Positions 47,312-56,246 of a DNA stretch of 64,000 nucleotides are shown here, one piece after another. The DNA is taken from positions 248,001 to 312,000 of the forward strand of contig JADJLX010000005.1 of assembly GCA_016709865.1 (NCBI GenBank). Reading direction: 5' to 3'. The translations under genes were made by a program, and so were the position numbers. The notes under the pieces were generated by a model, which saw only the letters and a program-made list of their open reading frames with translations, had not been told where the DNA came from and made no database searches. Position 1 is the stretch's first letter. Every line of letters begins with the position of its first letter. The DNA comes from Bacteroidales bacterium. Lineage in GTDB: Bacteria; Bacteroidota; Bacteroidia; Bacteroidales; VadinHA17.

Positions 47312-48325
47312 ATGAAACTCTGTAATAACTTAATTCCGGCAGCTGCTTTTTTTCTGTTTGCCTTATCAGGATGCAGTAACAGCAGCAATAAAACTGAGCC
47401 GGTTCCTGATTCATCAGCTGTGAATAAGCAGGAATGGGCGATTGTGATACATGGCGGAGCAGGAGCCATGTCAAAGGATAAAATGACTCCTGAGATGGAC
47501 AGTCTTTACAGAGCTTCGTTACAGCAGGCAATGGGAATAGGGAAACAGATTCTGATTAATGGTGGAACATCACTTGATGCGGTAGAGAAGACTATTAATT
47601 TCCTTGAAAATGATCCTCTTTTCAATGCCGGCAAAGGGGCTGTATTTACTCATGATGGTAAAAATGAGCTTGATGCATCGATTATGGATGGATCAAATCT
47701 GGCAGCAGGCTCTGTTGCAGGGGTTACTGACATAAAGAACCCGATCACCGCAGCCAGATATGTAATGACATACTCTGAACATGTAATGCTTACAGGTGCG
47801 GGTGCGTCTCAGTTTGCAAAAGAGCAGGGACTTGAAATTGTCCCCCCTGAATATTTTAAAACTGAAGCGCGATATAAGGAACTTCTTGAGATTTTAAAGA
47901 GGGAGAAGAATGGAACTGTCGGTTGTTGTGCTCTTGATAAAAGCGGAAATCTTGCTGCCGGTACTTCAACCGGGGGGATGTCGAACAAGAGATATAACAG
48001 GGTGGGTGACGCCCCGATCATCGGTGCAGGTACCTATGCCAACAATGCTACCTGTGCAGTATCGGCAACCGGTCACGGTGAGTATTTTATCCGGTGGACA
48101 GTCGCACACGATATATCAGCTCTGATGGAGTATAAAGGATTGTCTCTCAAAGAGGCCTCAGAACTTGTTGTAAATGACAAGCTTGTGAAAGCAGGAGGGA
48201 GCGGAGGAGTGATTTGTGTTGATAAGAAAGGTAATATATCAATGCCTTTTAACTCAGAAGGGATGTTCAGGGGATTTGCCACAGCAGATGGAAAAGCAGG
48301 AGTGTTTATCTATAAGGAAGAATAA
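47312..48325 (+). CDS. Isoaspartyl peptidase / L-asparaginase, lipoprotein
   Basis: 337 residues from ATG 47312 (MKLCNNLIPAAAFFLFALSGC, lipid Cys at 21). Ntn-hydrolase family: AIVIHGGAGAMS, LFNAGKGAVFTHDGKNELDASIMDG, and the self-cleavage site before Thr202 in KNGTVGCCALD, which becomes the N-terminal nucleophile. The substrate loop GDAPIIGAGTYANN follows. It hydrolyses isoaspartyl dipeptides and asparagine; the lipid anchor indicates an extracytoplasmic role in peptide use. Confidence 0.93.
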   Translation: MKLCNNLIPAAAFFLFALSGCSNSSNKTEPVPDSSAVNKQEWAIVIHGGAGAMSKDKMTPEMDSLYRASLQQAMGIGKQILINGGTSLDAVEKTINFLENDPLFNAGKGAVFTHDGKNELDASIMDGSNLAAGSVAGVTDIKNPITAARYVMTYSEHVMLTGAGASQFAKEQGLEIVPPEYFKTEARYKELLEILKREKNGTVGCCALDKSGNLAAGTSTGGMSNKRYNRVGDAPIIGAGTYANNATCAVSATGHGEYFIRWTVAHDISALMEYKGLSLKEASELVVNDKLVKAGGSGGVICVDKKGNISMPFNSEGMFRGFATADGKAGVFIYKEE

Positions 48326-48331
48326 AAACCA

Positions 48332-48435
48332 TTAACCACAAAGAACACTAAGGAAATACACAAAGGTCGCAAAGAGTTTAAAAACAATGCTTTCCTTTGT
48401 GTACTTTGAGAATCCTTTGTGTCCTTTGTGGTTAA
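48332..48435. repeat. Fold-back repeat (TTAACCACAAAG arms)
   Basis: The arms TTAACCACAAAG (48332-48343) and CTTTGTGGTTAA (48424-48435) enclose shorter CACAAAGG / CCTTTGTG repeats. A related ACCACAAAGGAACACTAAGG runs over the 5' end of the dehydrogenase gene at 32529-32548. It lies between convergent genes and could fold into a terminator-like stem. Confidence 0.75.
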
Positions 48436-48462
48436 AAAGATCTTTTTAAGTTTGTTCTTTTC

Positions 48463-49542
48463 TTAATTAAGCCTTACAGTTCCGTAAGAAGCTAAGACCT
48501 TAACATTTGCTGAGGCTCCCTCTTTTCCAACAGTGCCTGATACCTCATTTGAGTTATTCTCAATGATCCGTCTCTGGGCACTGAAATTATCCTCATTGTA
48601 TCTTAGTCCGCCGTATGAAACCCTGGCATCAAGATTATAGTTAGCGTTTTCTTCAATGCCGAGTCTTACTCCCATATAATGAGTTTCCACATCCAGGGAT
48701 TCGAATCCTGCAGGTATGCGATCGATTGAGAACGATCCGTAGGAGCCTTCATACTCAAGTTTCTTTGTCAGAGTACCTATATTTACTTCAGTATAACCAT
48801 TTTCAAGTACAAGATTATTGATTGATTCAATTCTCAGGTTATCATATTTTGTTACACCAACAACACTGCTGGTTTCTCCGATAACGAGTTTTGAATATTT
48901 GCTGTCAAGAAGAAGAGCCTGGCTTTTATCAATGTTTGTGGTTCCGCAATATCTCAAATTTACATCAAGCCATCCGGTTTCTTCTATTGAGCCTTTTCCG
49001 TATGCAAGTACAAGTCTGCTGAGCGGTTTTACATTCCCCCTGGTAAGCTTTCCTGCTGTGATATCTCCGTATTTTATATCAAGGTTCAATAGTCCGGTGA
49101 GCTCATCTATATCTGTATTTCCGTATCTGTTCGACAGCGTCAGAGCTGTGTTAACAGGCATTTTAACAGTATAGTCGATGCTGAATCTTCTTGAACTGCT
49201 TCCCCATCCTGAGAAATTAAATTTGTCATCTATCACTGTCTTTGCCGATACGAGGGCGTCACTCTCATCAAACTGTACATCTATATAGGATATAAGTTTT
49301 TCTGCTTTCTCCCTGCTTGGCATTTCAACAGTTACTTTGACATCTATAACTATCTGGTTCTTATCCCAGCTTGTTATAAGTACATCACCATATTTGTTGT
49401 TTATCTGAAGTGTTGTATTGACCCCTGGTGTGAATTCCTTGTGGAATTCTTTTGTAACTTCATCCTGAGCTGTTAATGTGAATGATAGTAACAGCAGCGG
49501 AATAAAGAGGAGTCCTCCTGGTTTATAAGCTGACTTTTTCAT
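48463..49542 (-). CDS. Secreted beta-helix-like (DUF4097/GIN-type) protein
   Basis: 359 residues from ATG 49542 (MKKSAYKPGGLLFIPLLLLSFTLTAQ, signal peptide); GTG/ATG codons upstream to 49566 are possible. The mature protein is a series of short strands with repeated KYGD and RYGN turns (NNKYGDVLITSWDKNQ, SNRYGNTDIDELTG, DIKYGDITAGKL), the mark of DUF4097/GIN-type beta helices. These are frequent third genes in sigma/anti-sigma operons of Bacteroidota and may sense or stabilise the envelope. It overlaps the anti-sigma-like gene by 20 bp. Confidence 0.8.
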   Translation of the reverse strand: MKKSAYKPGGLLFIPLLLLSFTLTAQDEVTKEFHKEFTPGVNTTLQINNKYGDVLITSWDKNQIVIDVKVTVEMPSREKAEKLISYIDVQFDESDALVSAKTVIDDKFNFSGWGSSSRRFSIDYTVKMPVNTALTLSNRYGNTDIDELTGLLNLDIKYGDITAGKLTRGNVKPLSRLVLAYGKGSIEETGWLDVNLRYCGTTNIDKSQALLLDSKYSKLVIGETSSVVGVTKYDNLRIESINNLVLENGYTEVNIGTLTKKLEYEGSYGSFSIDRIPAGFESLDVETHYMGVRLGIEENANYNLDARVSYGGLRYNEDNFSAQRRIIENNSNEVSGTVGKEGASANVKVLASYGTVRLN

Positions 49543-50086
49543 TTTCTGTCTTGTTTTCGTTTCCATTCTTTACTGTCCTGAGCTGATTTAATATGTAGTT
49601 CATTACTTCAATCTTTGTCTGATAGTGTTCTATCATTGCATTTATAATCCTCTCATCATTAGGATTTGCCTTAAGTTCTTTCTGCAGTGAGACATAAACA
49701 GAATCCATGCTTTTCATTTCCTGTACCAGCAATGATTTTTGTTCGGGATTATTTTTGAAATCAAGGTTTACAATTTCACCTTCCATCATATTGACCTGAT
49801 GTATATAGTAGCTTTCAACTTCTTTATACTGAGGTGAAACCTGACCAAGAGTCATCCTGCTGCTTCCCGGCCGTATAAAGTGATCCCATGTCCAGAGCGA
49901 AGAGAGTGTAACCAGAAGTGTTACAACTGCTGCTCTTAGGAGGTAAGGTACTATACTCCTCTTTGGTGCATTTTTCTGGGCTCTTATTTCCAGTTTCATG
50001 CTGAATCTTTCGAAGTGACCATCTGATGGTTCTGAACCATCGAAATAGTTCTTGTTTCCCCTGATTATGTCTTCTATAGTTTTCAT
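49523..50086 (-). CDS. Probable anti-sigma factor (single-pass)
   Basis: 187 residues. A short cytosolic N-terminus (IEDIIRGNKNYFDGSEPSDGHFERFSMKLE), one transmembrane helix (about 47-66, LLRAAVVTLLVTLSSLWTW) and an extracytoplasmic helical part (YIHQVNMMEGEIVNLDFKNNPEQKSLLVQEMKSMDS). It lies between an ECF sigma gene and a DUF4097-type gene on the same strand with a 13-bp gap and an overlap. The GHFERF motif is typical of Bacteroidota anti-sigma-like proteins. Position and topology give the call; no zinc-binding anti-sigma domain is visible. Confidence 0.75.
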   Translation of the reverse strand: MKTIEDIIRGNKNYFDGSEPSDGHFERFSMKLEIRAQKNAPKRSIVPYLLRAAVVTLLVTLSSLWTWDHFIRPGSSRMTLGQVSPQYKEVESYYIHQVNMMEGEIVNLDFKNNPEQKSLLVQEMKSMDSVYVSLQKELKANPNDERIINAMIEHYQTKIEVMNYILNQLRTVKNGNENKTENEKVSL

Positions 50087-50099
50087 GCCTGATAGATTT

Positions 50100-50663
50100 T
50101 CATTTTTTTTGTTTCAATTCTGCGATGAGTTTTTGTTTGGCTCTTGAGAGCTGCGATCGTGATGTGCTGCTGTTAATTGAAAGGATCTCAGCAATTTCAT
50201 CGTGATCATAACCTTCAAGAAGGTAGAGTGAAAGTATTACTCTGTAACCATCGGGCAGACGTTCTATTGCTTCCTTAACCTCTTCAACCCGTAAATCTAC
50301 CTCTTCATTTCTGGCCGTTTCATCGCCACTTTCATCTCTTATTCCGATATGAGATTCAATATCTTCAAAGACCGCTTTGCGTTTATTCAGGGCATCAAGT
50401 GAACGGTTTACCACTATTTTCTTCAGCCAGGCTCCGAAACTTACTGTTCCTGAATATGTATCAATCTTTTCAAAGGCCGACAGGAACGACTCCTGCATTA
50501 TGTCTTCGGCTTCCATCGTGTCATTTACAATTCTCAGACTGGTGTTATACATTGCTTTATAGTACAACTTGTAGATCTGAAACTGTGCTTTCTGGTCGCC
50601 GGTTTTGCACCCGTCCAAAAGATCCTGGTGCAGGTTTCTGAATGCAGCTTCTACATTTGACAT
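50100..50663 (-). CDS. ECF sigma factor with anti-sigma/GIN operon
   Basis: 187 residues from ATG 50663 (MSNVEAAFRNLHQDLLDGCK); an upstream in-frame ATG at 50705 would add 14 residues. Region 2: EAEDIMQESFLSAFEKIDTYSGTVSFGAWLKKIVVNRSLD; region 4: LPDGYRVILSLYLLEGYDHDEIAEILSINSSTSRSQLSRAKQKL. It is a close paralogue of 29104-29688. First gene of a three-gene operon with the anti-sigma-like and DUF4097-type genes. Confidence 0.94.
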   Translation of the reverse strand: MSNVEAAFRNLHQDLLDGCKTGDQKAQFQIYKLYYKAMYNTSLRIVNDTMEAEDIMQESFLSAFEKIDTYSGTVSFGAWLKKIVVNRSLDALNKRKAVFEDIESHIGIRDESGDETARNEEVDLRVEEVKEAIERLPDGYRVILSLYLLEGYDHDEIAEILSINSSTSRSQLSRAKQKLIAELKQKK

Positions 50664-50783
50664 CTTTATATAAAGACTAGGTTTTATATGTGTTGCTGCA
50701 CCCACTTTTCTATCAATTTTCTAATCAATAGACGTGGTATATTTTTAAATGCTGCACTCACATACAAAAAAAAACAAGAAAAA

Positions 50784-51620
50784 TCAGAATAAATTAATGA
50801 TCATTCCCTGGGTAACCTGCCCGCTGGCGTAATCCAGCTCTGAGCCAAATAAGCTATGCGGGATGGAAAAAATCAGGAGAAGTACGAATGCAGCCAAAGC
50901 TACATAGAGTGGTTTCTCTTCTTTTCTGTTCATGTATACAGCGAGAATCCAGAATAGAAGAGCAATAAGGGTTTTATTATCAGTCAGATCCCATCCGAAT
51001 GGGATTCCGGTCCATAACTCGCCAAAAGCGTAGTATTGTACTATTGGACCAAGTATCATACCCCCGGCAATAAAGAGGGCCAGAGTCCAGATTGAATAAA
51101 TCTTATATTGAGGAAATTTAGTCACAGCCATAAGTCCGGCAAGTGTTGAAAACAACATTGCTATAAACATAAATAGAATGTGGGGAATAAGAATAAAAGC
51201 GGGTACCCCACCCTTGAATCTTATAACAATAGGCTCTTCTTTAAAAAAAGTATTTGTCCCTTTTGAATCGGTGATCTCAAAATAATACTGAAGTTTTCCT
51301 GCTGCCGGTTGTTGCGGAACCTCTGCAAAAAGACACTCTTTTCCGGTATCTGCTCTGTATATGAAATCTGCTGCCTGATACTCTTCATCCGATTTAAACC
51401 GTTTGAAATATAATTTTGCCTTAATTGAAGGATTATTAACATTTAACTTTACCTCTGATCTTTCATCATGACTCAGACTCCTCACAAGCTTAAGCTTATA
51501 GACAATCCCGTCAAGTGACACTTCCATTCTTTTCGGGTATGTGGGTCCGGTCATTTTCTGATAAACAGCTGCACTGCAAGTAATTATAATTGCCAGTGAC
51601 CACAATATTGCTTTTTTCAT
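50784..51620 (-). CDS. Multi-pass membrane protein, hypothetical
   Basis: 278 residues. A signal-like N-terminus is followed by an extracytoplasmic beta domain (about 25-130: MEVSLDGIVYKLKLVRSLSHDERSEVKLNVNNPSIKAKLYFKRF) and then five hydrophobic helices (about 135-270). A QYYAFGELWTGIPFGWDLTDNKTLIALLFWI stretch lies between helices. The helical part resembles the membrane domains of cytochrome-biogenesis-like proteins, but no heme motif is present. Unknown function. Confidence 0.55.
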   Translation of the reverse strand: MKKAILWSLAIIITCSAAVYQKMTGPTYPKRMEVSLDGIVYKLKLVRSLSHDERSEVKLNVNNPSIKAKLYFKRFKSDEEYQAADFIYRADTGKECLFAEVPQQPAAGKLQYYFEITDSKGTNTFFKEEPIVIRFKGGVPAFILIPHILFMFIAMLFSTLAGLMAVTKFPQYKIYSIWTLALFIAGGMILGPIVQYYAFGELWTGIPFGWDLTDNKTLIALLFWILAVYMNRKEEKPLYVALAAFVLLLIFSIPHSLFGSELDYASGQVTQGMIINLF

Positions 51621-51668
51621 ATAGATATATTTAAACTGTCTTCTAATTTATAATGTTTGCAATTTACT

Positions 51669-51703
51669 TCCGTCTCCGGTCTCCGGTCTTCGGTCTTCCG
51701 TCT
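51669..51703. repeat. Heptamer tandem array (TCCGTCT/CCGGTCT type x 5)
   Basis: Five 7-bp units. Its last base is the first base of the stop codon of the M28 gene on the minus strand. Confidence 0.85.
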
Positions 51704-53502
51704 TAAAGTTGTATCAGCAACACCTCTTTCTTCCCATTACGCAAAACTTCAACACTTATTGTCTGACCATGTTTAAGCTGACCCATCCTGAACATGTAAT
51801 CCTGGATATTATTAACGGGTTTTGCGTTTATGGCGGTTATAATATCTCCTTTTTTCATGCCTCCTAGAGCGGCAGGCTTTCCGGGTGTTACAAAATCAGC
51901 TCTGAGTCCGTTTTTAATTGCGCCTGCAAAATCAGGCATAATTCCAAGAGTTACACCTTTTCTTCTTGCAGTTCTTGTGACTTCTGCTTTCGGACCTGAT
52001 TCCATGAATTGTAATCGGGAATCAGATGAAGCCAGTTCTTGCGCCATACTGAAAATAAGAGAAGATATTTTAACCATACCTTCATAGTTAATCTTATCAT
52101 ATGTATCTGCCGGGGTATGATAATCCAGATGAGCACCAGTAGAATAGAAGAGCACCGGGATGTTTTTTCCGTAAAATGATGAATGATCTGATGGTCCGTA
52201 TCCCTCTGGTGATAATACAAGTTTTATAACTGAAGTGTCGCTCTTTGTATAAATGAGTTCCTTTAATCCGCTGGCAGTGCCAACGCCTGCAACCTGCAGA
52301 CTGTTTGTCTCATTTAGTCTTCCAACCATATCGAGATTTAGCATGGCATTGATTTTTGAGATGTCGACACCCGGCTCCTCAACAAAGTGCTTGGACCCGA
52401 GTAAACCCAACTCTTCACCTGTGAAAGCAACACAGATTATACTTCTTTTATGGCTCCCTTTTGTGAGTGCAAATTTCTCAGCAAGTTCAAGCATCATGGC
52501 TATACCTGAAGCATTATCGTCAGCTCCGTGGTGAACACCTACTGTATCAACAGCCCTGCTCGATGAGCCAGGACCACCCATTCCAAGATGGTCAAAGTGG
52601 GCCCCGAATACAATATACTCATTTTTGAGCTGCTCGTCTTCACCCTGAAGGACCATCATGACGTTTCTGGTACTTGATGTTTCTTTTATGATCTCTGCTT
52701 CTGCTGCAATTTCTGAGCCGGTTTTAAAAGAGGCTGGCTTTCTGGAATTGTTGAGCTTCTTCTCAAGCGTTTCAATAGTATTTCCTGATTTTGAAACAAT
52801 GAAATCAGCAACCGGTCTCTTTATTCTGAGTACAGGGATATCAACTGAAAATCCTTCTGTATTGAGGGCTTCAAACTTGTCTTCAGCATCGTAAACCAAT
52901 CCGGATACCAGCAATACTCCTGCTGCACCCATGTCCTTTGCAACCAGAGCTTTATCCCTGTCAGCACTGAAAGGAATAAACGGACTGTTATTATCATCAG
53001 TTTCCGGATCAGCCCTGAGGATAAGCACCCACTTGCCTTTTACATCAATATTCTGATAATCATTCCATTTCAGACTGTCACCGTTAATATTGAAGCCATA
53101 ACCGGCAAAAACTACTTCAGCATTAAGAGACCCATTTGAACTGAATGCCATAGGTGTAAAATCATCCTCTAACCGGAAGTCCCTGCCACCACCAGAAAGT
53201 GCATTCTCTTTTCCAGCAAGGACCCTCTTTGTAACCTTAAACCTTTGAAGTCCGTCACCTGTAAGCGGCTTAAAACCATATGAACCAAGTTCACTCCTTA
53301 TAAATTCCGCAGCCAGACTATCACCAGCAGAACCAGTCATTCTTCCTTTCAAAGAATCAGATGACAGGTACTTAATCTGCGATTGCAGTTCTTCCACTGT
53401 TACTTCCGGATTTTTTGCCCTGTTACACGCAAAAGCTGCAAGAGCCAGTACTATTAAAGCGGGAACTAGTCTTCTGCCTGAGATATTCTTTCTGATTTGC
53501 AT
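51703..53502 (-). CDS. M28 peptidase with PA and PDZ domains, lipoprotein
   Basis: 599 residues with a lipoprotein signal (VPALIVLALAAFAC, lipid Cys at 26). A PA domain (about 110-255; VKGKWVLILRADPETDD, AAGVLLVSG) is inserted before the catalytic M28 part (about 270-490). Zinc motifs: VFGAHFDHLGMGG, HHGADDNASGIAMM, FTGEELGLLGS and DHSSFYGKNIPVLF. A C-terminal PDZ domain (about 515-599; GITLGIMPDFAG-like, GGMKKGDIITAINAKPVNN) may tether substrates. It is the second M28 peptidase in the window. Confidence 0.93.
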   Translation of the reverse strand: MQIRKNISGRRLVPALIVLALAAFACNRAKNPEVTVEELQSQIKYLSSDSLKGRMTGSAGDSLAAEFIRSELGSYGFKPLTGDGLQRFKVTKRVLAGKENALSGGGRDFRLEDDFTPMAFSSNGSLNAEVVFAGYGFNINGDSLKWNDYQNIDVKGKWVLILRADPETDDNNSPFIPFSADRDKALVAKDMGAAGVLLVSGLVYDAEDKFEALNTEGFSVDIPVLRIKRPVADFIVSKSGNTIETLEKKLNNSRKPASFKTGSEIAAEAEIIKETSSTRNVMMVLQGEDEQLKNEYIVFGAHFDHLGMGGPGSSSRAVDTVGVHHGADDNASGIAMMLELAEKFALTKGSHKRSIICVAFTGEELGLLGSKHFVEEPGVDISKINAMLNLDMVGRLNETNSLQVAGVGTASGLKELIYTKSDTSVIKLVLSPEGYGPSDHSSFYGKNIPVLFYSTGAHLDYHTPADTYDKINYEGMVKISSLIFSMAQELASSDSRLQFMESGPKAEVTRTARRKGVTLGIMPDFAGAIKNGLRADFVTPGKPAALGGMKKGDIITAINAKPVNNIQDYMFRMGQLKHGQTISVEVLRNGKKEVLLIQL

Positions 53503-53546
53503 AATTAGATTATTAATATAATACCAACCCTGAAAAGCTAATATAG

Positions 53547-53588
53547 TTCAAAGTTTAAAGTTCAAAGTTCAAAGTTCAAAATTCAAAG
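53547..53588. repeat. Heptamer tandem array (TTCAAAG x 6)
   Basis: Six 7-bp units, two with one substitution, in the 171-bp gap between the M28 gene start and the ornithine aminotransferase stop, next to a second array of different sequence. Confidence 0.9.
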
Positions 53589-53600
53589 TTTCAACCTACC

Positions 53601-53670
53601 CAGTACCCAGTACCCAGTACCTAGTACCCAGCACCCAGCACCCAGCACCTAGCACCTAGCACCCAGCACC
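53601..53670. repeat. Heptamer tandem array (CAGYACC x 10)
   Basis: Ten 7-bp units (CAGTACC, TAGTACC, CAGCACC, TAGCACC), ending 3 bp before the stop codon of rocD on the minus strand. Variants cluster along the array as expected from stepwise duplication. Confidence 0.95.
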
Positions 53671-53673
53671 TAG

Positions 53674-54884
53674 TTACTCAAACAACTTAAACGCCTCCTT
53701 AATCAACCCGATAGCTTCTCTCAGCTGAGCCTCTGTGATTGTAAGGGGAGGAGCAAAACGGATAATATGTCCGTGTGTTGGTTTTGCTATTACGCCTTTT
53801 TCTTTCATTGCGAGACATACATCCCATGCTTCTTTGCCGTTCTTTGGTCTGATAACAACAGCATTAAGAAGCCCTTTACCGCGAACAAGTTCAATCATAT
53901 CAGATTTAATACTTTTAAATTCATCGCGGAATATTTTGCCCAGACGTTCAGCATTCTCGGCAAGCTTCTCATTTTTAACCACTTCAAGGGCTGCAATTGC
54001 AACTTTAGCTGCTACAGGATTGCCTCCGAATGTTGATCCGTGTTCACCTGGTTTGATTGTCAGCATTATCTCATTATCAGCCAGCACTGCTGAAACAGGC
54101 ATTACGCCGCCGGATAAGGCTTTTCCAAGTATAAGTATATCGGGACGTACTCCTTCATGATCACAGCAAAGCAGTTTTCCTGTACGTGCAATTCCTGTTT
54201 GTACCTCATCGGCAATAAACAGTACGTTTTTCGATTTGCACATATCATAAGCTTTCTTCAGATATCCGTCATCAGGGACGTAGACACCTGCTTCACCCTG
54301 GATAGGTTCAACAAGAAAACCTGCCACATCAGGATCTTTGAGTGCATTTTCAAGAGCTTTTAAATCGTTGTAAGGTATTATCACAAAGCCCGGAGTAAAA
54401 GGACCATAATCTTTTTAGCATCCGGATCAGTTGACATTGATACAATACTTATAGTCCTTCCGTGGAAGTTTCCTTCGCAGCAAATGATCTTAGCCTGGTT
54501 TTCCTTTACTCCCTTTTTCAGATAAGCCCATTTACGGCAGAGTTTCAGGGCAGTTTCATCTGCCTCGGCGCCAGAGTTCATAGGAAGAACTTTGTCGTAC
54601 TTGAAATATTTTGTGATATACTCCTCATATTCACCAAGAACAGAATTATAGAATGCCCTTGAAGTAAGTGTAAGTTTTGAAGCCTGATCAGTCAGGGCTT
54701 TAATTATCTTTGGGTGGCAATGTCCCTGATTGACAGCTGAATAGGCTGACAGGAAATCAAAATATCTCTTTCCTTCCACATCCCATACAAACGGACCTTC
54801 ACCTCTCTCCAGCACAACAGGCAGCGGATGGTAGTTATGTGCACCATACTTGTCTTCTCTGTTGATATAATCCTGTGTATTCAT
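53674..54884 (-). pseudogene. rocD: Ornithine aminotransferase, frame broken
   Basis: Two frames join into about 403 residues of a class III PLP aminotransferase. N-terminal part: [55 protein letters not shown]-terminal part: [32 protein letters not shown] and [16 protein letters not shown] with the PLP Lys. It converts ornithine to glutamate semialdehyde. The break is at 54411, where adding one G restores [15 protein letters not shown]. The rest of the protein is well conserved, so an assembly error or a recent mutation is likely. Confidence 0.9.
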
Positions 54885-54960
54885 GTTATTGATTATTAAA
54901 TAGATAATAAATTAAATAATGCGCATACAATCTTACGAAAGTTTTTTAATATTTAAAAAT

Positions 54961-55032
54961 GGTCTTCTGGTCTCCTGGTCTCCTGGTCTCTCCCTTTCTC
55001 CCTTTCTCCCCTTCACCCTTTCTCCCCTTCAT
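54961..55032. repeat. Octamer tandem array (GGTCTCCT / CCTTTCTC, x 9)
   Basis: Nine 8-bp units that change from GGTCTCCT to CCTTTCTC halfway. The last 20 bp lie inside the trmD coding region, encoding its final NEGEKG residues. Confidence 0.9.
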
Positions 55033-55705
55033 TCCCTGACAGGTCCGGTCTGAGCCTTTGAGTTCGTTCTTCCGACTGCTCATGCCTCCATCTATCAATA
55101 TTGGCTGCATGTCCCGAAAGAAGAACAGAAGGCACCTTCCATCCGTTGAAATCAGCAGGTCTTGTGTAAACCGGAGGTGCAAGAAGATCATCCTGAAAAG
55201 AGTCGGAGAGGGCTGACTGTTCGTCGGAGATAGCACCGGGAATAAGTCTGACAATAGCGTCAGTAATTGCGGCTGCAGGTAGTTCTCCTCCTGAAAGAAC
55301 ATAATCACCGATTGATATTTCTTTTGTTACCAGGTATTCACGGATCCGCTGATCAACACCTTTATAATGACCTGCAAGGATTATTATGTTGTTAAGTAAC
55401 GAAAGCTGGTTTGCCATTTTCTGGCTGAACTTTTCCCCATCAGGCGATGTGTAGATTATCTCATCATAGACTCTTTCACTTTTCAGCTTTTCTATTGCCT
55501 TGTAAACCGGCTCAATCATCATCACCATTCCGGCTCCTCCGCCAAAAGCATAATCGTCCACGGTTTTATACTTATCAGTTGTAAAATCGCGAAGATTGAT
55601 AATATTGATTTCTACAAGCCCTTTCTCCCTTGCCCTTTTGACAATTGAATGATTGAACGGACTCTCGAGCAATTCCGGAAGGACTGTAATGATGTCAATT
55701 CTCAT
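55013..55705 (-). CDS. trmD: tRNA (guanine37-N1)-methyltransferase TrmD
   Basis: 230 residues of the SPOUT family. [25 protein letters not shown] opens the protein; [30 protein letters not shown] and [19 protein letters not shown] form the knotted SAM site. It methylates G37 of tRNAs to prevent frameshifting. The C-terminal residues GNEGEKG are encoded by the start of an octamer array, so the end of this protein is unlikely to be ancestral. No ribosomal gene lies next to it; the usual rimM-rplS neighbours are absent. Confidence 0.94.
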   Translation of the reverse strand: MRIDIITVLPELLESPFNHSIVKRAREKGLVEINIINLRDFTTDKYKTVDDYAFGGGAGMVMMIEPVYKAIEKLKSERVYDEIIYTSPDGEKFSQKMANQLSLLNNIIILAGHYKGVDQRIREYLVTKEISIGDYVLSGGELPAAAITDAIVRLIPGAISDEQSALSDSFQDDLLAPPVYTRPADFNGWKVPSVLLSGHAANIDRWRHEQSEERTQRLRPDLSGNEGEKG

Positions 55706-55741
55706 AAAAAGTGTTTTTGTAAAAATACGAAGAAAACAAAT

Positions 55742-55797
55742 AGGCGCAAAGGCACAACGGCGTAAAGGCGTAATGGCGTTAAGGCATTAAGGCATCA
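55742..55797. repeat. Octamer tandem array (AGGCGTAA type x 7)
   Basis: Seven diverged 8-bp units (AGGCGCAA, AGGCACAA, CGGCGTAA and others), 37 bp upstream of trmD and 17 bp before the left end of the IS element. Confidence 0.85.
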
Positions 55798-55863
55798 CGG
55801 CTCTTCGACAAGATGTCTCGTCCTGAAATAGGTTTACAGGAAAAGTAAACTAAATTTAGGATT

Positions 55864-56232
55864 ATGAGAAGGAAAGTAAATCAATTCACGGATGAATTCA
55901 AGTTTATGGTTATTCAGGAGTATTTGAATACAGACATAAGCCGAAAGGAGTTACAGGAAAAGCATGGTTTTCGAGGAAATAGCGCTGTTTCCGATTGGAT
56001 GCGTAAATTTGGTGGCAATAAAGTCACTGATGAACAGATAAGCATTCAAAAGACTATGTCAAAAGAAGTAGATAAAACGCCACAAGAGCGTAAGTTAGAG
56101 GCAAAGATCAAAGAATTGGAGAAAGCCCTAGAGCAAGAACGACTGCGGACTCTGGCTCTAAATACTATGATTAATATTGCAGAGAGGGATTTAAAAATTT
56201 CAATAAGAAAAAAGTCTGGAACCAAACAGTAA
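55864..56232 (+). CDS. IS3-family transposase OrfA
   Basis: 122 residues: helix-turn-helix (FTDEFKFMVIQEYLNTDISRKELQEKHGFRGNSAVSDWMRKFG) followed by a leucine-zipper-like coiled coil (ELEKALEQERLRTLALNTMINIAER). Near the end the slippery heptamer A AAA AAG (56208-56214) lies in phase. A -1 slip there continues as KKVWNQTVTELRTMDQG into OrfB, giving the OrfAB transposase of IS3 elements; without it OrfA ends at KSGTKQ. Confidence 0.93.
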   Translation: MRRKVNQFTDEFKFMVIQEYLNTDISRKELQEKHGFRGNSAVSDWMRKFGGNKVTDEQISIQKTMSKEVDKTPQERKLEAKIKELEKALEQERLRTLALNTMINIAERDLKISIRKKSGTKQ

Positions 56233-56246
56233 CAGAGCTACGCACT

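Noticed and set aside
54408..54418. Programmed frameshift in rocD
   Set aside because: The T AAA AAG context slips poorly in the -1 direction, and RocD needs no short product; a missing base is simpler.
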